A stretch of 64,000 nt of DNA from Malania oleifera (GCF_029873635.1 NC_080418.1:13247562-13311561); one strand, 5' to 3'. Numbered from the stretch's first letter, positions 1-10,758 are shown. Notes: generated by a model not told the origin, from the letters alone. A program made the numbers and translations.

Positions 1-877
1 TTAGCAGCCAGTGCACACTTTTTTGGATGCTGCCACACTGGAGTCAAAATAATTTTGATCCCTTGTCATTGTAAGGTGGGTTTGCAACTCTTTAGGACCC
101 ACACAATGCAGGCATTTGGTTAACGGACATGGTTTAGGATGGTGTTTCTTCATATGTGGATGTAGCTTTAGTGTTGAGTGGAGTTACTTTCCAGCTCCAT
201 TGTTATCTTTGTGACTTCCATTCATTTGACATGTTATTGTGAGAGCATGGCAGTTTCAGACTTTCAGTATCATGTGATTTAAAATGGGCAGGGAAATGCT
301 ATGAGCGTCAATGTGGATTCATTCTTCTACGAACTGCATTCCCAGCTTTTCCCCAAATATCCAGATCCATTTGGAGTACGGGCCACAATGTTTCTATGCA
401 CCAAGTCCTTCCAGCAGTCAATGCTCAAGGATGAAAACTTTTCTATGGTGGGAAAAATGGGGGCAGCAATGGCCTAACATGGAGAGGGACTCTAGCATAG
501 AAATTGTATTCATTATTCATGAAATTTAGGAGATTTTGATTGATTTTATTTTCAGTTATTTATTTTAGGAAAGTATATTTATTTTAATTATGAAAAGTAG
601 ATTTTAGGACCCTATATATACAGATGTAATCATTCATATTGAAGGTTGGCATTGGAAGAAACTGAATATTTGAGGGGTGAATTTCTTGTGGTGCGTCCTG
701 CAGCAAGATCTCATTCCAAAATGCAGCCTTGCTGGTTGTGAAAATTTCATGTGTGCTTTGTTGGGGCCATTTTCTAGTTGTATTAGAACTGTTTATTTGC
801 TGAAGCTGAAGTGAAAATGCATGATAATAGTGAGTAATCATTTATTACAACATATGAAGCTGTTTTTCGCTTTGTAG
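1..877 (+). other. 3' part of an intron of the RAB5IF-like gene
   Basis: This stretch precedes an exon that starts at 878 after a normal acceptor (tttgtag). I searched it for the expected upstream coding segment (a helix-rich stretch before the LALSSGIIYGYY segment) and found none, so the earlier exons probably lie left of the window. The open frames here are short and look random. Nothing else is recognisable in it. Confidence 0.6.
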
Positions 878-1165
878 ATTCCTGGCGCTATCCTCCGGTA
901 TTATATATGGTTACTATGCAATGATTCTAAAGATTGATGAAGAAGAATTTGGCGGTCATGGAGCCCTACTTCAAGAGGGACTTTTTGCTTCTATAACACT
1001 CTTTTTGGTAATTTGGACACTTTCATTTTTCTTTCCAGTCTAGGAATCCCAGTGTTACAGGAGTTAAACAATGGGGGTCTTGGCTGTTTCACTGGCTTGC
1101 TTACCCTTTTCTTTTTTGTTGTCCAGCTTGCATGGATTCTAGTATACAGTTTGGTGCACTTCTGA
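878..1165 (+). CDS. C-terminal exons of a Rab5-interacting (RAB5IF/OPTI, EMC6-like) membrane protein
   Basis: Two exons, 878-1007 and 1127-1165, flank a 119-bp intron with GT (1008) and AG (1126) ends. Codons run from 879 in phase through TGA at 1163-1165, giving 55 residues. The first exon contains IIYGYYAMILKIDEEEFGG and LLQEGLFASITLFL; the second gives LAWILVYSLVHF and the stop. The I-D-E-E-E/D-F/Y-G-G motif, followed by E-G and a final hydrophobic helix ending in HF/HY, matches the C-terminus of the RAB5IF family. In humans that protein (OPTI) pairs with TMCO1 in the ER multipass translocon and has also been linked to respirasome assembly. In plants the family is annotated as Rab5-interacting family protein. 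Identity rests on motif recall, not alignment. The N-terminal half is outside the window. Confidence 0.82.
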
Positions 1166-1188
1166 CGATCGACCATCCTGGCTTACCA

Positions 1189-1190
<2 letters not shown>

Positions 1191-1259
<69 letters not shown>
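1191..1259. repeat. (TC)n microsatellite
   Basis: About 34 uninterrupted TC units, starting 25 bp after the RAB5IF-like stop codon and so probably within its 3' UTR. A Ser-Leu open frame across it is an artefact of the repeat. Confidence 0.95.
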
Positions 1260-1263
<4 letters not shown>

Positions 1264-2864
1264 AAGTTCAATCAGGCTCAGTTGCGTGATGCATCAATTG
1301 CTTATGCACTTGAAACAATTTTCTTTATCGTGCAAACGTGCAGATATTGCAGAGCATGGACATTCTAGGTTTAAATTAATGGCAGATAGATGATTCATTT
1401 TCTTCATTATCCTCCTGGACAATGTTACACAATAGGGTCTGGTCTGGGATTACCCCCCATGTTAAAAATTATGCTTCATATCTGTAATGATTCATGCATC
1501 CCATAAATCATAATTTCAGAAACTAATAAGCCCATTCAGGAAAGATAGTGTAGACACTTCTTGGCAACTGTTTTTGTAGCTTGTAATGATTGTTACGTCC
1601 TTAATCTGTAGTCATGGTGTGGCCTGTCGATGCTGCAAAAGCAGCTGAGAGTTGAAGTTTTGGCTTCTAACATATTTTTTTCCCCATTTTTGTATGACAT
1701 TCAGTTTTTCAAATTCATTGCATTAACATTGTTGTATGTTGAAAAAATATCTTGTGGATTAGGATGCCTAGGCAGCAGCTAGTTTTTTTAATTTATTTAT
1801 TTATTGATGATAGTGTCAAAAAGTGAACCCATACTTAAAAATTATTGGAGGTTACATCACTTGTGTTTTCTAGATGAATAGCAAAATTCTATGTTTATAT
1901 ATGCATGATATGTTGGCAGGTTTCCTCAAAAAATGCAGGGAAGAACTCATGAGTTCTGCTGGTTGCTGAATTTTTGTGGATTAATTACCCCCAATGATTT
2001 TATTTGCAAGTATTATATTTAGTACAGTTGTAGTTATTGTATTTAACATGGTGGGGTTTGGAAGTAAAATTTTAGGTCATCTTTTGGAATTTAGAAGAAA
2101 AGGAAAATCTGAACAGTAAACTTATTCATGTTTGATCATCAAGAAAGTGAAAAAGGAAATCAAATATATAATAAACTCATAATTAAGTTAATGTTACCAA
2201 TATTTACTTGTCTTTTTTTCCTAAGAAAAATTTGGGAACCAAACCAGAAGCTGAGCAGGTTTTATGCAAAGATGACTTACATATTAAAAGAGCCAAGCAA
2301 ACTGCTAAAATGCCTTCAGAGCTGAATGCATGCCTTGATGGAGCGACCTTTTGTCACAATTAATTGCAAGCTATGACAATCTACAGAATGCTCCTAAAGG
2401 AATCATTAGGGTTTAGGTTTGTACAGTGTAGGATAAAAGATACTTACCTTTTTTCAGGTTTGGTAAAAAAGAAGTAGAAATTTTAAAATTTTCATTGATT
2501 TTATTTTTAGGTTTTAAAAGTGTCATAAATTGTTTTTGAAATTTATCAAAAAAATGTCTCTTAAAAGATTTGTGTTTTTGGTGAAATAAACGTGTCTTCT
2601 TAGAAATCTCATGGGAAGGTCTACCTAAGAATTAAGGTCGTTATATTTTTATCAAATCTCAAGGGTTGTAAGTGTCAATATATATATATATAACTAACAC
2701 CCTATTTTATCTTATGGTGAGCACAAAGACGAGAACTAAATAATAGGTTTGCTCAATACATCAAAAGTACAATAAACCATGCGGTAAACTATACACTTAA
2801 TTAAAATACAACCTCTGCTTTTGCAATAATCTCAATTATTTTTGTCACAAGAAGGAATTGCAAT
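1260..2864. other. 3' UTR and intergenic DNA
   Basis: AT-rich sequence after the RAB5IF-like gene. The first few hundred bases are probably transcribed 3' UTR; no polyadenylation site can be assigned with confidence. No conserved coding segment or recognisable transposon was seen. Confidence 0.5.
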
Positions 2865-2867
2865 GAT

Positions 2868-3176
2868 CTCAATTAAACTTGGAACCGTCAAAATCCCTAC
2901 TTTCAGTATATGAAAGACAAAATCCAATGTAAGATATATTCAAAAAAATAAAACTTCCAAACACTATATAAGTTGATCTCAATTAAACTTGGAACCTTAA
3001 GAATTCCTACTCTCAGTGTTTGAAAGACAAAATCCAATGTAAGATATATTCAAAAGAATAAAACTTCCAAACACTATATAAGTTGATCTCAATTAAACTT
3101 GGAACCTTCAAAATTCCTACTCTCAGTGTTTGAAAGACAAAATCCAATGTAAGATATATTCAAAAAAAATAAACTT
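2868..3176. repeat. Tandem repeat, 110-bp unit, about 2.8 copies
   Basis: Units start at 2868, 2978 and 3088 with ctcaattaaacttggaacc, and each continues through gaaagacaaaatccaatgta. The period is exactly 110 bp both times and copies differ by a few substitutions. The last copy is cut off near 3176. It lies just downstream of the small membrane-protein gene at 3285-3626, which reads towards it. Confidence 0.92.
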
Positions 3177-3284
3177 TAGATTCAAAAAAGCATGACCTAA
3201 CCCGAAGTTCCAATAAAATTGTCCATCGATTAAAACTAAAAAGAGGCAGAAAGAAGAAAGAAATAAAGAAAAATCACTAGTTAA

Positions 3285-3626
3285 TTAACAGGGACTAGTA
3301 GAGAAGATGATGTTAGGGGCGTCTACGTGAACGTTGGTGGCAGAATTAATGGTGGAACGTCTGATGGCAGTAAGTAGGGTGCAGCCGACGGCGGCGGCGC
3401 AGTAGAGGGAAGAGAAGGCGGCAACGAGGCAAACGCCGACGAGGGCAGCAATCGCCGGCAGCATTGATTTCAGTTTGGGGTTGTTTGGATGAACCATCTG
3501 GTTGAGCAAGTAGGCGGCCGCCCACAGTGCCGCCATCACCCCTCCGCATGCAAACACCAGCGCCACCATTCCAATCACTCCATGCATGCGTGCTTGCCTC
3601 CTCCTCATCGCCTGCTCTTCCTTCAT
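3285..3626 (-). CDS. Small two-helix membrane protein, hypothetical
   Basis: A 113-residue intronless frame. The start is MKEEQAMRRRQARMHG, a charged N-terminus, followed by a hydrophobic helix at about residues 17-37 (VIGMVALVFACGGVMAALWA), a short loop with HPNNPKLK, and a second helix at about 54-88. Base composition is clearly more GC-rich than the flanks (many gcg and gcc codons), which argues for a real coding region. The start ATG at 3624-3626 is the first in frame, with a weak TATA-like TATTTAA about 75 bp upstream. I do not recognise the family and infer only a membrane location. A chance GC-rich frame is the alternative. Confidence 0.55.
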   Translation of the reverse strand: MKEEQAMRRRQARMHGVIGMVALVFACGGVMAALWAAAYLLNQMVHPNNPKLKSMLPAIAALVGVCLVAAFSSLYCAAAVGCTLLTAIRRSTINSATNVHVDAPNIIFSTSPC

Positions 3627-3701
3627 CTTCTAATGAATTATCACAGAGAGACAAAGAAAAGAAATAAAGAAGGGGTAGAGGTGCAGAGGGGAAAGTAGAC
3701 T

Positions 3702-3708
3702 TAAATAG
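3702..3708 (-). promoter_or_regulatory. TATA-like element for the small membrane-protein gene
   Basis: Reads TATTTAA on the minus strand, about 75 bp upstream of the ATG at 3626. Position fits a plant TATA box but the match is weak. Confidence 0.3.
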
Positions 3709-3729
3709 GACATATACGTATATGTAACA

Positions 3730-4312
3730 TCATGAAGGGCATCTTGGTTTTGAGACTAGTCGGCACATCCATGAATCTGATCAACTGTTTCCATTTTGAA
3801 TCCATCTTAGGATTTTCACGCATCAACAATTGCTTAAATAACACTATCTACAAGTAAATTAAGCTAATTTGTATATGTATTATATATATACACAAAAAAA
3901 GAAATTCATTTATTGAGGTGTCGTTTGGTTTATGAGTTTTTTAAAAAAAATAGTTTTGAGTAACATCTTATTTTTATATTTATTTTAGATTTAAAAAATA
4001 TAATAATGTGACGTGACTTTACTTTTTCTAGGAACAGAGAATCTCATACTATCTCTCATGATTAATTAGTTACATAGGAACCTAGCCCCACTATTTACAA
4101 CATCTCCCAATGGGGAACAAAATAGTAATATCACTACATGTTGTTAATGTTAATTATCATAAATTATAATAATAAAAATTAATTAAAGTAATTATTATGT
4201 TATTATAGTATAACGTAGTCATTGAAGTTTTAAGACCGCATGCATTGTACCATGGTTGACATCTTTAGGACGTAGATTTAATTTTTAAATATTTTTAATG
4301 GGTTTTTGTACT

Positions 4313-4359
<47 letters not shown>

Positions 4360-4460
4360 TATTATTCATATAGTGTCCACACACAAATCAAGGATATACG
4401 AGTAATTAATCTTCTTAAAATATTTGTTACAATTTCCAAGTCAAATCAAATGTTGACATG
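3730..4460. other. AT-rich intergenic DNA
   Basis: Low-complexity AT-rich sequence including the (AT)n run at 4317-4356. No gene or element recognised. Confidence 0.6.
4317..4356. repeat. (AT)n microsatellite
   Basis: Twenty uninterrupted AT units. Confidence 0.95.
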
Positions 4461-5110
4461 ATTCATGTTTTATGGTTTGGAATGTTGAGCAACTAAAAAT
4501 ACGTATAATGAGTAAAAATTACCCTCAGGGTCTGGTTCAGGTGGTAGTACGGACTACGCGAGTGCCTCTTACGAGATCAGGTGTTCAAACTCTCTTGGGC
4601 TTATTTCCTTCCCTGGACTTCCGAATTTACCATCCCTTTGAAGTTGTGGGGTCAACTTCAAGAGGCGCAAGATTAGTCACGTGGATCGTAAAACAAACAC
4701 GTGGATACCCGGTGCGTAATCCAAAAAAAAAAAGAGTAAAAATTGTTGAAAAGTGAATGTTAAAAGTGGATGAGTAGTATAACATTAAAATATAAAGTAA
4801 AAAACAAATATATACGTTATAATTTAAACATAGCACTAGTTGAAAATAAGATAAAGGAGATGCAGCTTAGATAGTTTAAGCATTTAAAACTCAAAAGTCT
4901 AATAGAGCATTTGTAAGGAAAAGTAACTTATTATTATTTTTGGCATGAAAAGAGATAAAGATAGATCTAAAATAACTTAAAATGAGATAGTAGGAAAAAA
5001 AATTAATAGTCGTTAATCTAATAGAGAAAAGCACTCTCAATAAAGTGAATTGGCGTAAAAGGATTTGTGCAGTCAACCTCACCTAATGGGACTCAAGGCT
5101 TGTCGTTGTT
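4461..5110 (+). mobile_element. RTE-type LINE, 3'-terminal remnant
   Basis: Decayed C-terminal reverse transcriptase region. It begins at ttttatggtttggaatgttg (compare YGSECWPTKK in plant RTE LINEs), continues after the SINE with a segment decoding to a VAEMRMLRWMSG-like stretch, and ends with the family's 3' tail (aatcgacc.. and a ttgtcgttgttgtgag run). The same tail and order occur in the better preserved LINE at 58480-59640, so the two belong to one family. 5'-truncated, full of stops, and interrupted by a SINE at 4521-4733. Confidence 0.8.
4510..4744 (+). mobile_element. tRNA-derived SINE with 11-bp target duplication
   Basis: The body (4521-4733, 213 bp) is flanked by perfect copies of gagtaaaaatt at 4510-4520 and 4734-4744. 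Near the 5' end there is an A-box-like tggttcaggtggtag and, about 40 bp on, a B-box-like ggtgttcaaactct, the pol III promoter of tRNA-derived SINEs. The 3' end is an A-run of 11 preceded by cc. The insertion splits the LINE remnant, and the uninterrupted order is confirmed by the paralogous LINE near 59220-59300. Relies on an autonomous LINE for movement. Confidence 0.9.
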
Positions 5111-5891
5111 GTGAGTCAAATGTTGATACGGGTATTATGTGTATATTCATCAAATCTCATAATGCAAACCCAAGAAAAAATATTTCTATGAGATAGGTAT
5201 TCCATTTTCAGTTTAGATATGACGATTTCTATACTTCGAATCAAACAGCACTTGCATGACAAGTGTAAAGTGGATGAAGTACTAATTAAAGTGAAAGCAT
5301 GATTTAATGCTCAATCTCTTAATTCAGACCCAAATTTATTCATGAGTTTGAACCTCCCAAACAAAATATGAAAAACTTTAAAAAACAGCAGTCCATGCCA
5401 CAGAAACCGGTCCTCAAAAACCATTACTCTGCATTTTGTTTGATGATGCAGCAATTTTTCTTCCTTTACATGCCTTCTTTTTAATTTTACATGTGGAGAA
5501 AAAAGCATGACACAATGTTTCAAATCTCACTTTCAAACCTTTAATGGACAAATGCAAAATCCCAGTTTTCAAGGTGGTCATTCTACTCCGCTCAATAATG
5601 ATCAGCACAATTAATTTCAATTGGCTTTGCTGCCACACACTTGCGCTTTCCCTTCGGTGCATTTGAATTGACACCTGAAGATGGATTTATCGAGTTTTGT
5701 TTTGGAAGCTTGTACGGTCTCTGCTTGTTAGAGATTTGTCACAAGTAATCAACCATGATTAGGACAAAGTTGGAGTCAGCTTTGAAACAGAAACTAGCTC
5801 TGGAAGATGCATGCCAGGTTGCCTGCCTTTTTGGTGTATGACTGGATTTCCTACAGGTCCTCATTCTAGTTTTCTGACGTTAAAACTGGAG
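5111..5891. other. 3' flank of the PPR gene
   Basis: Contains the minus-strand 3' UTR of the PPR gene at its right end. The rest has no recognisable feature. Confidence 0.5.
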
Positions 5892-7931
5892 TCACCAATA
5901 ATCCCCACAAGAACAAGAACCCTCCTTGAAATGGTGGAACCTATTTCGATCCCTGACTACTATATCTCTTTCATAGATCTTCGAAATTAGCTTCATAGCC
6001 CCATGGCAATCAGCACAAATTCGCAAGTTCTTCACTATCCGAATCACAGTGCCCTTATCGGTGGCAATAAGTCCAAAGGCAACGGCCATTTTCTCACTGT
6101 GAAAATATAATGCCTTCTCTTTTTCTTCTTCCTCCAAATCAAAAAACACTTCATTTGTGCTTGCAATATGGCCAGCCATCCTTAAATGCTTGGAGATTTC
6201 ATCTATCATGGTGTGGATTTCTTTTATTCTAGGGTGAATCCTTTGCTGTACCCCAAACTCATGAATCTCCCCATTGATCTCTATGGAGCTACAACCCCAT
6301 AACTTACCAATCCCTTTGTCCCTCATCAATTTCCTAACCTTAGCAACGTCATCCCACCTACCAGCATTAGCATAAATATTGGACATTATTGCCAGGTAAC
6401 CCCCATCTTCATGATCAAGCTGGATCAATTTTTCGATTGCGCTTTCTGCAAGTTCTACATTGCCATGGATCTTACAAGCCCCAAGCAAAGCCCCCCAGAC
6501 CCCAATATGTGGCACAAGAGGCATAGTTTGGATCAACTCGTAGGCTTCATTTAGCAAGCCTGCTCGACCAAGAAGATCAACCATGCAACCATAATGCTCT
6601 AGTTTGGGTGTTAAGCCTAGCTCATGGGGCATACTATCAAAACACTTCTGCCCTTCGTCTACCAATCCTGCATGAGTGCAAGCACACAAGACCCCAAGAA
6701 TTGTAACATCATTGGGATCCACAGCTTCCTTTCTCATTCTATAGAAGAACTCTAATGCGCTTTTGCTCTGCCCATTCATGGAAAACCCCATAATCATTGC
6801 ATTCCAAGCAACAACATCACGATCCAACATTTTATTAAATATATATTCAGCACTCTCCAAATCACCACATTTCGAATACATGTCCACCAAAGCAGTCCCG
6901 ACCACTATGTTCCACTCAAGTTTATTTCTATCAATGTATGAATGAAGCCATCTTCCAATATCTAACCCTCCCACTTGGGAACAAGCAGAAAGAATAGTCA
7001 CTAGTGTCACCTCATTAGGATTGACATTCTCCATTTGCATCTGTTGAAAGTATGCAACAGCTTCGTTAATCCGTCTATTATGCACGAGCCCTCCAATTAC
7101 TGAGTTCCAAGACACCAAATCTCTTAGAGGCATATCACGAAAGAAACGAAGCAAAACATCGACTTCACCATGTTTTGCGTAGCCACTTAATAATGTATTG
7201 TACATCAATAAATCCTTACTGGGTGCTTGATCAAATAACATCTTAGCAAGCTCAATGTTCCCAACTTTCACATAACCCCCAATTATTGTATTCCAAGCCA
7301 CAAGATCCTTAAGGGGCATTTCTTCGAACAACCTACGAGCAGTTTCCATATCACCAAACTGATTCACATACAAACCTAATACAATGGTCCACGCCACTGT
7401 ATCCTTCACGGACATTCCATCAAACACCTGCAGGGCAGCCTTCATATCCTCGAAAGCACCATAAAAATCAATCAAGCTGGTGCCTACAAAAACATCGAAC
7501 TCTAGACCAACCTTAAACGACTGACCATGAACGCACATTCCTTTATAAATCTCCTTTGTATCAGCACAAGCCCTCACCACAAAAGGGAATGTGAAGCAAT
7601 CGGGCCGAACATCCCGCAACCTCATCCGATCAAAAAAGAGAAGAGCCTTTCTGGGTTCGTGATTTTGCTGGAAACCCCGAATCATGGTGTTCCAAACGAA
7701 GGAGTTTGGTTCGAGCATTTGGTCGAACAGGCAGGCTGCGTAATCCATGAACCCCAGTGCTGAACAATGGGCGACGAAGTTGCCAACAGCAAAGCTGCTC
7801 TGGTGAAGACCGGCGCGAAGAAGACACGCGAGGAGAGCCTTCAGATGGTACAGGGTTCTGATTGAATCTGGGGTCTTGAGCAGAGACAGAGCGCGATGCT
7901 TCTGGAGTCCTTCGAGATGAGCCATCGGCAT
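5892..7931 (-). CDS. PPR protein, PLS subfamily with E, E+ and DYW domains
   Basis: Intact, intronless, 679 residues. From about residue 70 it has tandem pentatricopeptide units typical of the PLS class (for example WNTMIRGFQQN, DLVAWNTIIGGYVKVG, DLVSWNSVIGG, DVVAWNAMIMGFSMNG). An E/E+ region follows (VWGALLGACKIHG, then GCSSIEINGEIHEF), then a DYW deaminase domain from about residue 585. Zinc and catalytic residues are present: HSE with H at 611, CADC with cysteines at 639 and 642, and the C-terminal CSCGDYW. Family knowledge: these proteins bind organelle transcripts and carry out C-to-U editing in mitochondria or plastids. The target RNA cannot be read from the sequence. The N-terminus (MPMAHLEGLQKHRAL..) is not an obvious transit peptide; the second Met is two codons later. 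Single-copy host gene next to, not inside, the repeat block. Confidence 0.96.
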   Translation of the reverse strand: MPMAHLEGLQKHRALSLLKTPDSIRTLYHLKALLACLLRAGLHQSSFAVGNFVAHCSALGFMDYAACLFDQMLEPNSFVWNTMIRGFQQNHEPRKALLFFDRMRLRDVRPDCFTFPFVVRACADTKEIYKGMCVHGQSFKVGLEFDVFVGTSLIDFYGAFEDMKAALQVFDGMSVKDTVAWTIVLGLYVNQFGDMETARRLFEEMPLKDLVAWNTIIGGYVKVGNIELAKMLFDQAPSKDLLMYNTLLSGYAKHGEVDVLLRFFRDMPLRDLVSWNSVIGGLVHNRRINEAVAYFQQMQMENVNPNEVTLVTILSACSQVGGLDIGRWLHSYIDRNKLEWNIVVGTALVDMYSKCGDLESAEYIFNKMLDRDVVAWNAMIMGFSMNGQSKSALEFFYRMRKEAVDPNDVTILGVLCACTHAGLVDEGQKCFDSMPHELGLTPKLEHYGCMVDLLGRAGLLNEAYELIQTMPLVPHIGVWGALLGACKIHGNVELAESAIEKLIQLDHEDGGYLAIMSNIYANAGRWDDVAKVRKLMRDKGIGKLWGCSSIEINGEIHEFGVQQRIHPRIKEIHTMIDEISKHLRMAGHIASTNEVFFDLEEEEKEKALYFHSEKMAVAFGLIATDKGTVIRIVKNLRICADCHGAMKLISKIYERDIVVRDRNRFHHFKEGSCSCGDYW

Positions 7932-8452
7932 CCATCATAAGCTCCTTGGTAACAAATTAACTAGGATATGGTTTTAGGGAGACTGGTCTTGATGCTTAGG
8001 CGAGAGAAGCCAACGGATTCACCTTCTTGGCGGCAGTACGCGCATACGAACTGGGCAGGCATGAGCTTTGAATCGCAAGGAAGACAGTTTTGCTCCCAAA
8101 CCAACGGCTGAAGTGTAAACTGCAACTCAAACTACACTTGGTAGGCGTTCAGTCGACGGTATTAAAAATACTCCCATTAATTAAAGTTTTTCAAAATTCC
8201 ATTTCTTAAAATTAGATGTAATAAAAATATTTTTATTTGGTTCACGTTTAGAATTCATTTGCATAAAAAATTTTACTTGAGAAAAAAGAAAAATAAAGAA
8301 AAAACTCATCCTCTTTTATATTTTCTTTTTTCAATTAAATACTATTAAAAATAAAAATTTATTTTAATATGACTAAAAATTAAGAAAAACTAAATATCAC
8401 ATTATTTTTTTGTTAAAAATTTTGGTTTATTTTTTTTTCTCTCATTTTTATT
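7932..8452. other. 5' flank of the PPR gene
   Basis: The right-hand neighbour of the PPR start and so its presumed promoter and 5' UTR. The first 200 bp are less AT-rich than the rest. No clear TATA box was identified on the minus strand. Confidence 0.5.
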
Positions 8453-9339
8453 GATAATCAAATATAATAATATGGGTTCCTTGATTTTTTTTCTTTTTTT
8501 AATATTTTTTCAATTCCAAAAAGAGCCTTAAAGATTCTAAAAACGTATAAAAAATTTCTACGTCAGTTTTAGTTCAATGTAGCAATCTTAACAAATATTC
8601 TAAGAAAATGACTATTATACTCTTGATATATGTATAATAAATATAAGTAGAATAAATTTATTTGTGGACACTAAAATTCATTAAGAATATGCACTTAAGT
8701 GAATTTATACCCTAAAATTTTCAATGATTATAAATTTAAAACATCTAACATTCGGTTGACCAACAGCAATATAGTGTCTCAGTATTAATTATATGCTAAT
8801 TTTTTTATAAAATAATAATATAATGTTTGTTATTAAATTTAAAATTTCAATTAAAATATTAATTAACATAAATATCAATACTTTTAATAGAAACTTTGAA
8901 TATTGTATAATTAAAAAACTAATTAATTTTTTTATTAAAATTTTAATATTTATAATAAAAAATTTAATTATTTCCTAATTAAAAATTAATTAAACTTCAA
9001 TTACAATTTTATTTAATATCTTTAATTAACATCTTATATATATTTTTTCTAATTAAAATATTAATATTTATGCTAATTTAAAATTTTTACTTTTAGCTTT
9101 TTAATAATTCTTTATTTATATAATAATACGATTATATTGTATTATTTTTATAGGGGCATTATTGTTCCAAAGTTCAAATAGTGAGAGCAATTTGATTCAA
9201 AAAGTAGGATTCCTTACACAAGAGGGGAGGTGGGAATAGGATGCCCATATTTTATGGAAATCATTTCATTCACACGGAAATGTGAACATGTTTATCACAT
9301 TAGATTCATATGCTCAAAACAAAAGTGAGAAGAGATGTC
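8453..9339. repeat. Dispersed AT-rich repeat, copy A
   Basis: Matches copy B (10204-11722) from gataatcaaatata through to a shared end agagatgtc. Long collinear similarity includes tttataggggcattattgt and gagagcaatttgattcaaaaa. Copy A lacks the SINE and internal duplication of copy B. Function unknown; no coding potential. Confidence 0.85.
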
Positions 9340-9735
9340 TTATTTTTAAAATTGCAACAGTTAAAAGGGGCTACTTTTTTTTTTTAGTTGTGCAACATCT
9401 ATGCGAAAATAAATAAATAAATAAGTGGAAACAATAAAAGTTTTGCCATTATTCATTTGGGAAAATAATTTTATTTTTCATTTCAGATAATTATAAAAAA
9501 TATTATTTATTTCTAAATTTTTAGTTTCAAATCTTGGGAGTTTTGGGTTTTCATTTAAAGATAATATCTTGGTATTTAAGTCGAGAAGAATAGAATGGCA
9601 GACTCATTATTCCAATGGATTAGTTGAGTGTTCAAAGAATTTTGGACACCATTATTTAAAAAAAAAAACTATATATTTTATGTGCCTGGATAAATTATTA
9701 TTTAATTTTTTTTTTCATGCAAATATATTGAACAC
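9340..9735. other. AT-rich spacer
   Basis: Between repeat copy A and the solo LTR. No recognisable feature apart from the 5-bp target copy aacac at 9731-9735. Confidence 0.6.
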
Positions 9736-10191
9736 TGTTGCGGGATAAAAATGGTTGGGACCTGCAACATTGCTCTTCGACTTCCGATGACCTAAAAAGG
9801 GTGAAAACAAAATAGACTTGGAGGACCCGGGATATATTCCGAGGGATCACTCCGATGCCTAAATAAGGGAATATTTCAATGAGATTGAATGCAATAATAA
9901 AGTGGGTTAAAAATGACTTACCTTGGCCTCTCGCCCAAGTCCCTATTTATAATGTCAAAAGTTGACCCAATGGTGTATGGCCATTTATTAGCGAGTTATG
10001 GCACGGGCGTGAATCGCTCTGGTCATTATGGAGTTGACAACATTTGTCTGTGGCGCGAACATGGATTGCTCTGGCTTATATGAGATTGACCCCTTTAGGG
10101 CAGCTGTCCTTGAGCGATGGTGGCCTTGATTGTGGATGTGTTTTAATGCTGCAAATTGAATGTTTGACCCTAATATATTTAGGATATATCA
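9736..10191 (+). mobile_element. Solo LTR, 456 bp
   Basis: Starts TGTTGCGGGA and ends GGATATATCA, with perfect 5-bp duplications aacac at 9731-9735 and 10192-10196. Contains a TATA-like ctatttataatg near 9950. No internal coding region is attached, so it is what remains after LTR-LTR recombination of a full element. Family (copia or gypsy) not determined. Confidence 0.87.
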
Positions 10192-10358
10192 AACACTCTC
10201 CTCGATAATCAAATATAAAAATATGGATTTCTTGATTTTTTTTTTCTCCTTTTCCTAATATTTCTTAAGTTCCAAATGGAGCCTTAAAGATTCCTAAAAA
10301 TGTACAAAGAATTTCTGCGTCAATTTTGGTTCAATGTGGCAATCTTTAAAAATATTTT

Positions 10359-10758
10359 AAGAAACTTACTATTTTTTTTTTTATTACATAGGAATTCCAA
10401 CCATCAACAAGCCCTTCAGATCCCTGGTGTGGCACCAAACCTACGGATCAGCGTCCTCCCCCTATGTCTCGCTGATCAGGTAAAGTCCGAAATGCGAACA
10501 CGATTTCCGTGCATCAGTTGGACGTTCGGCCAACCCGACCCCCGGGACACATCTCCATTACCATCCATGGTCTCCGTTGGCTCACAGATACCTCTCACCA
10601 TCAACGGTCTCCGCTGACTCACAGAGTAAATTCTCACCATCCACAGGCATCACTGGTTCCGTGAGTGTATCTACTTGGAATTGAACCCCCGATGCTCCTT
10701 CTTACGTGCTGATGTCTTTCCACCGCACCATGCTCATGGGGGCAAGAAACTTACTATT
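10359..10758 (-). mobile_element. tRNA-derived SINE with 15-bp target duplication
   Basis: The 370-bp body (10374-10743) is flanked by perfect aagaaacttactatt copies at 10359-10373 and 10744-10758. On the minus strand the 5' end has an A-box-like gcatggtgcggtggaaag and a B-box-like gggttcaattccaa; the 3' end is an A-run (T-run at 10374 on the plus strand). Copy A of the host repeat (near 8600) is uninterrupted at the equivalent position, giving an empty-site comparison. The body is GC-rich relative to its surroundings. Longer than the 4.5-kb-position SINE and a different family. Confidence 0.88.

Noticed and set aside
1132..1368. Open frame rich in Ser-Leu across the TC run
   Set aside because: It is the microsatellite read as codons and overlaps the true RAB5IF-like exon in another frame.
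3346..3698. Frames overlapping the two-helix protein on both strands
   Set aside because: GC-rich coding sequence leaves alternative frames open; Pro/His/Arg-rich translations are typical shadows.
4540..4600. Possible tRNA gene from A- and B-box-like motifs
   Set aside because: No cloverleaf could be drawn; target duplications and A-tail identify a SINE.
5311..5674. Overlapping minus-strand frames downstream of the PPR gene
   Set aside because: Short, AT-rich, no start context or domain; probably chance frames in the 3' flank.
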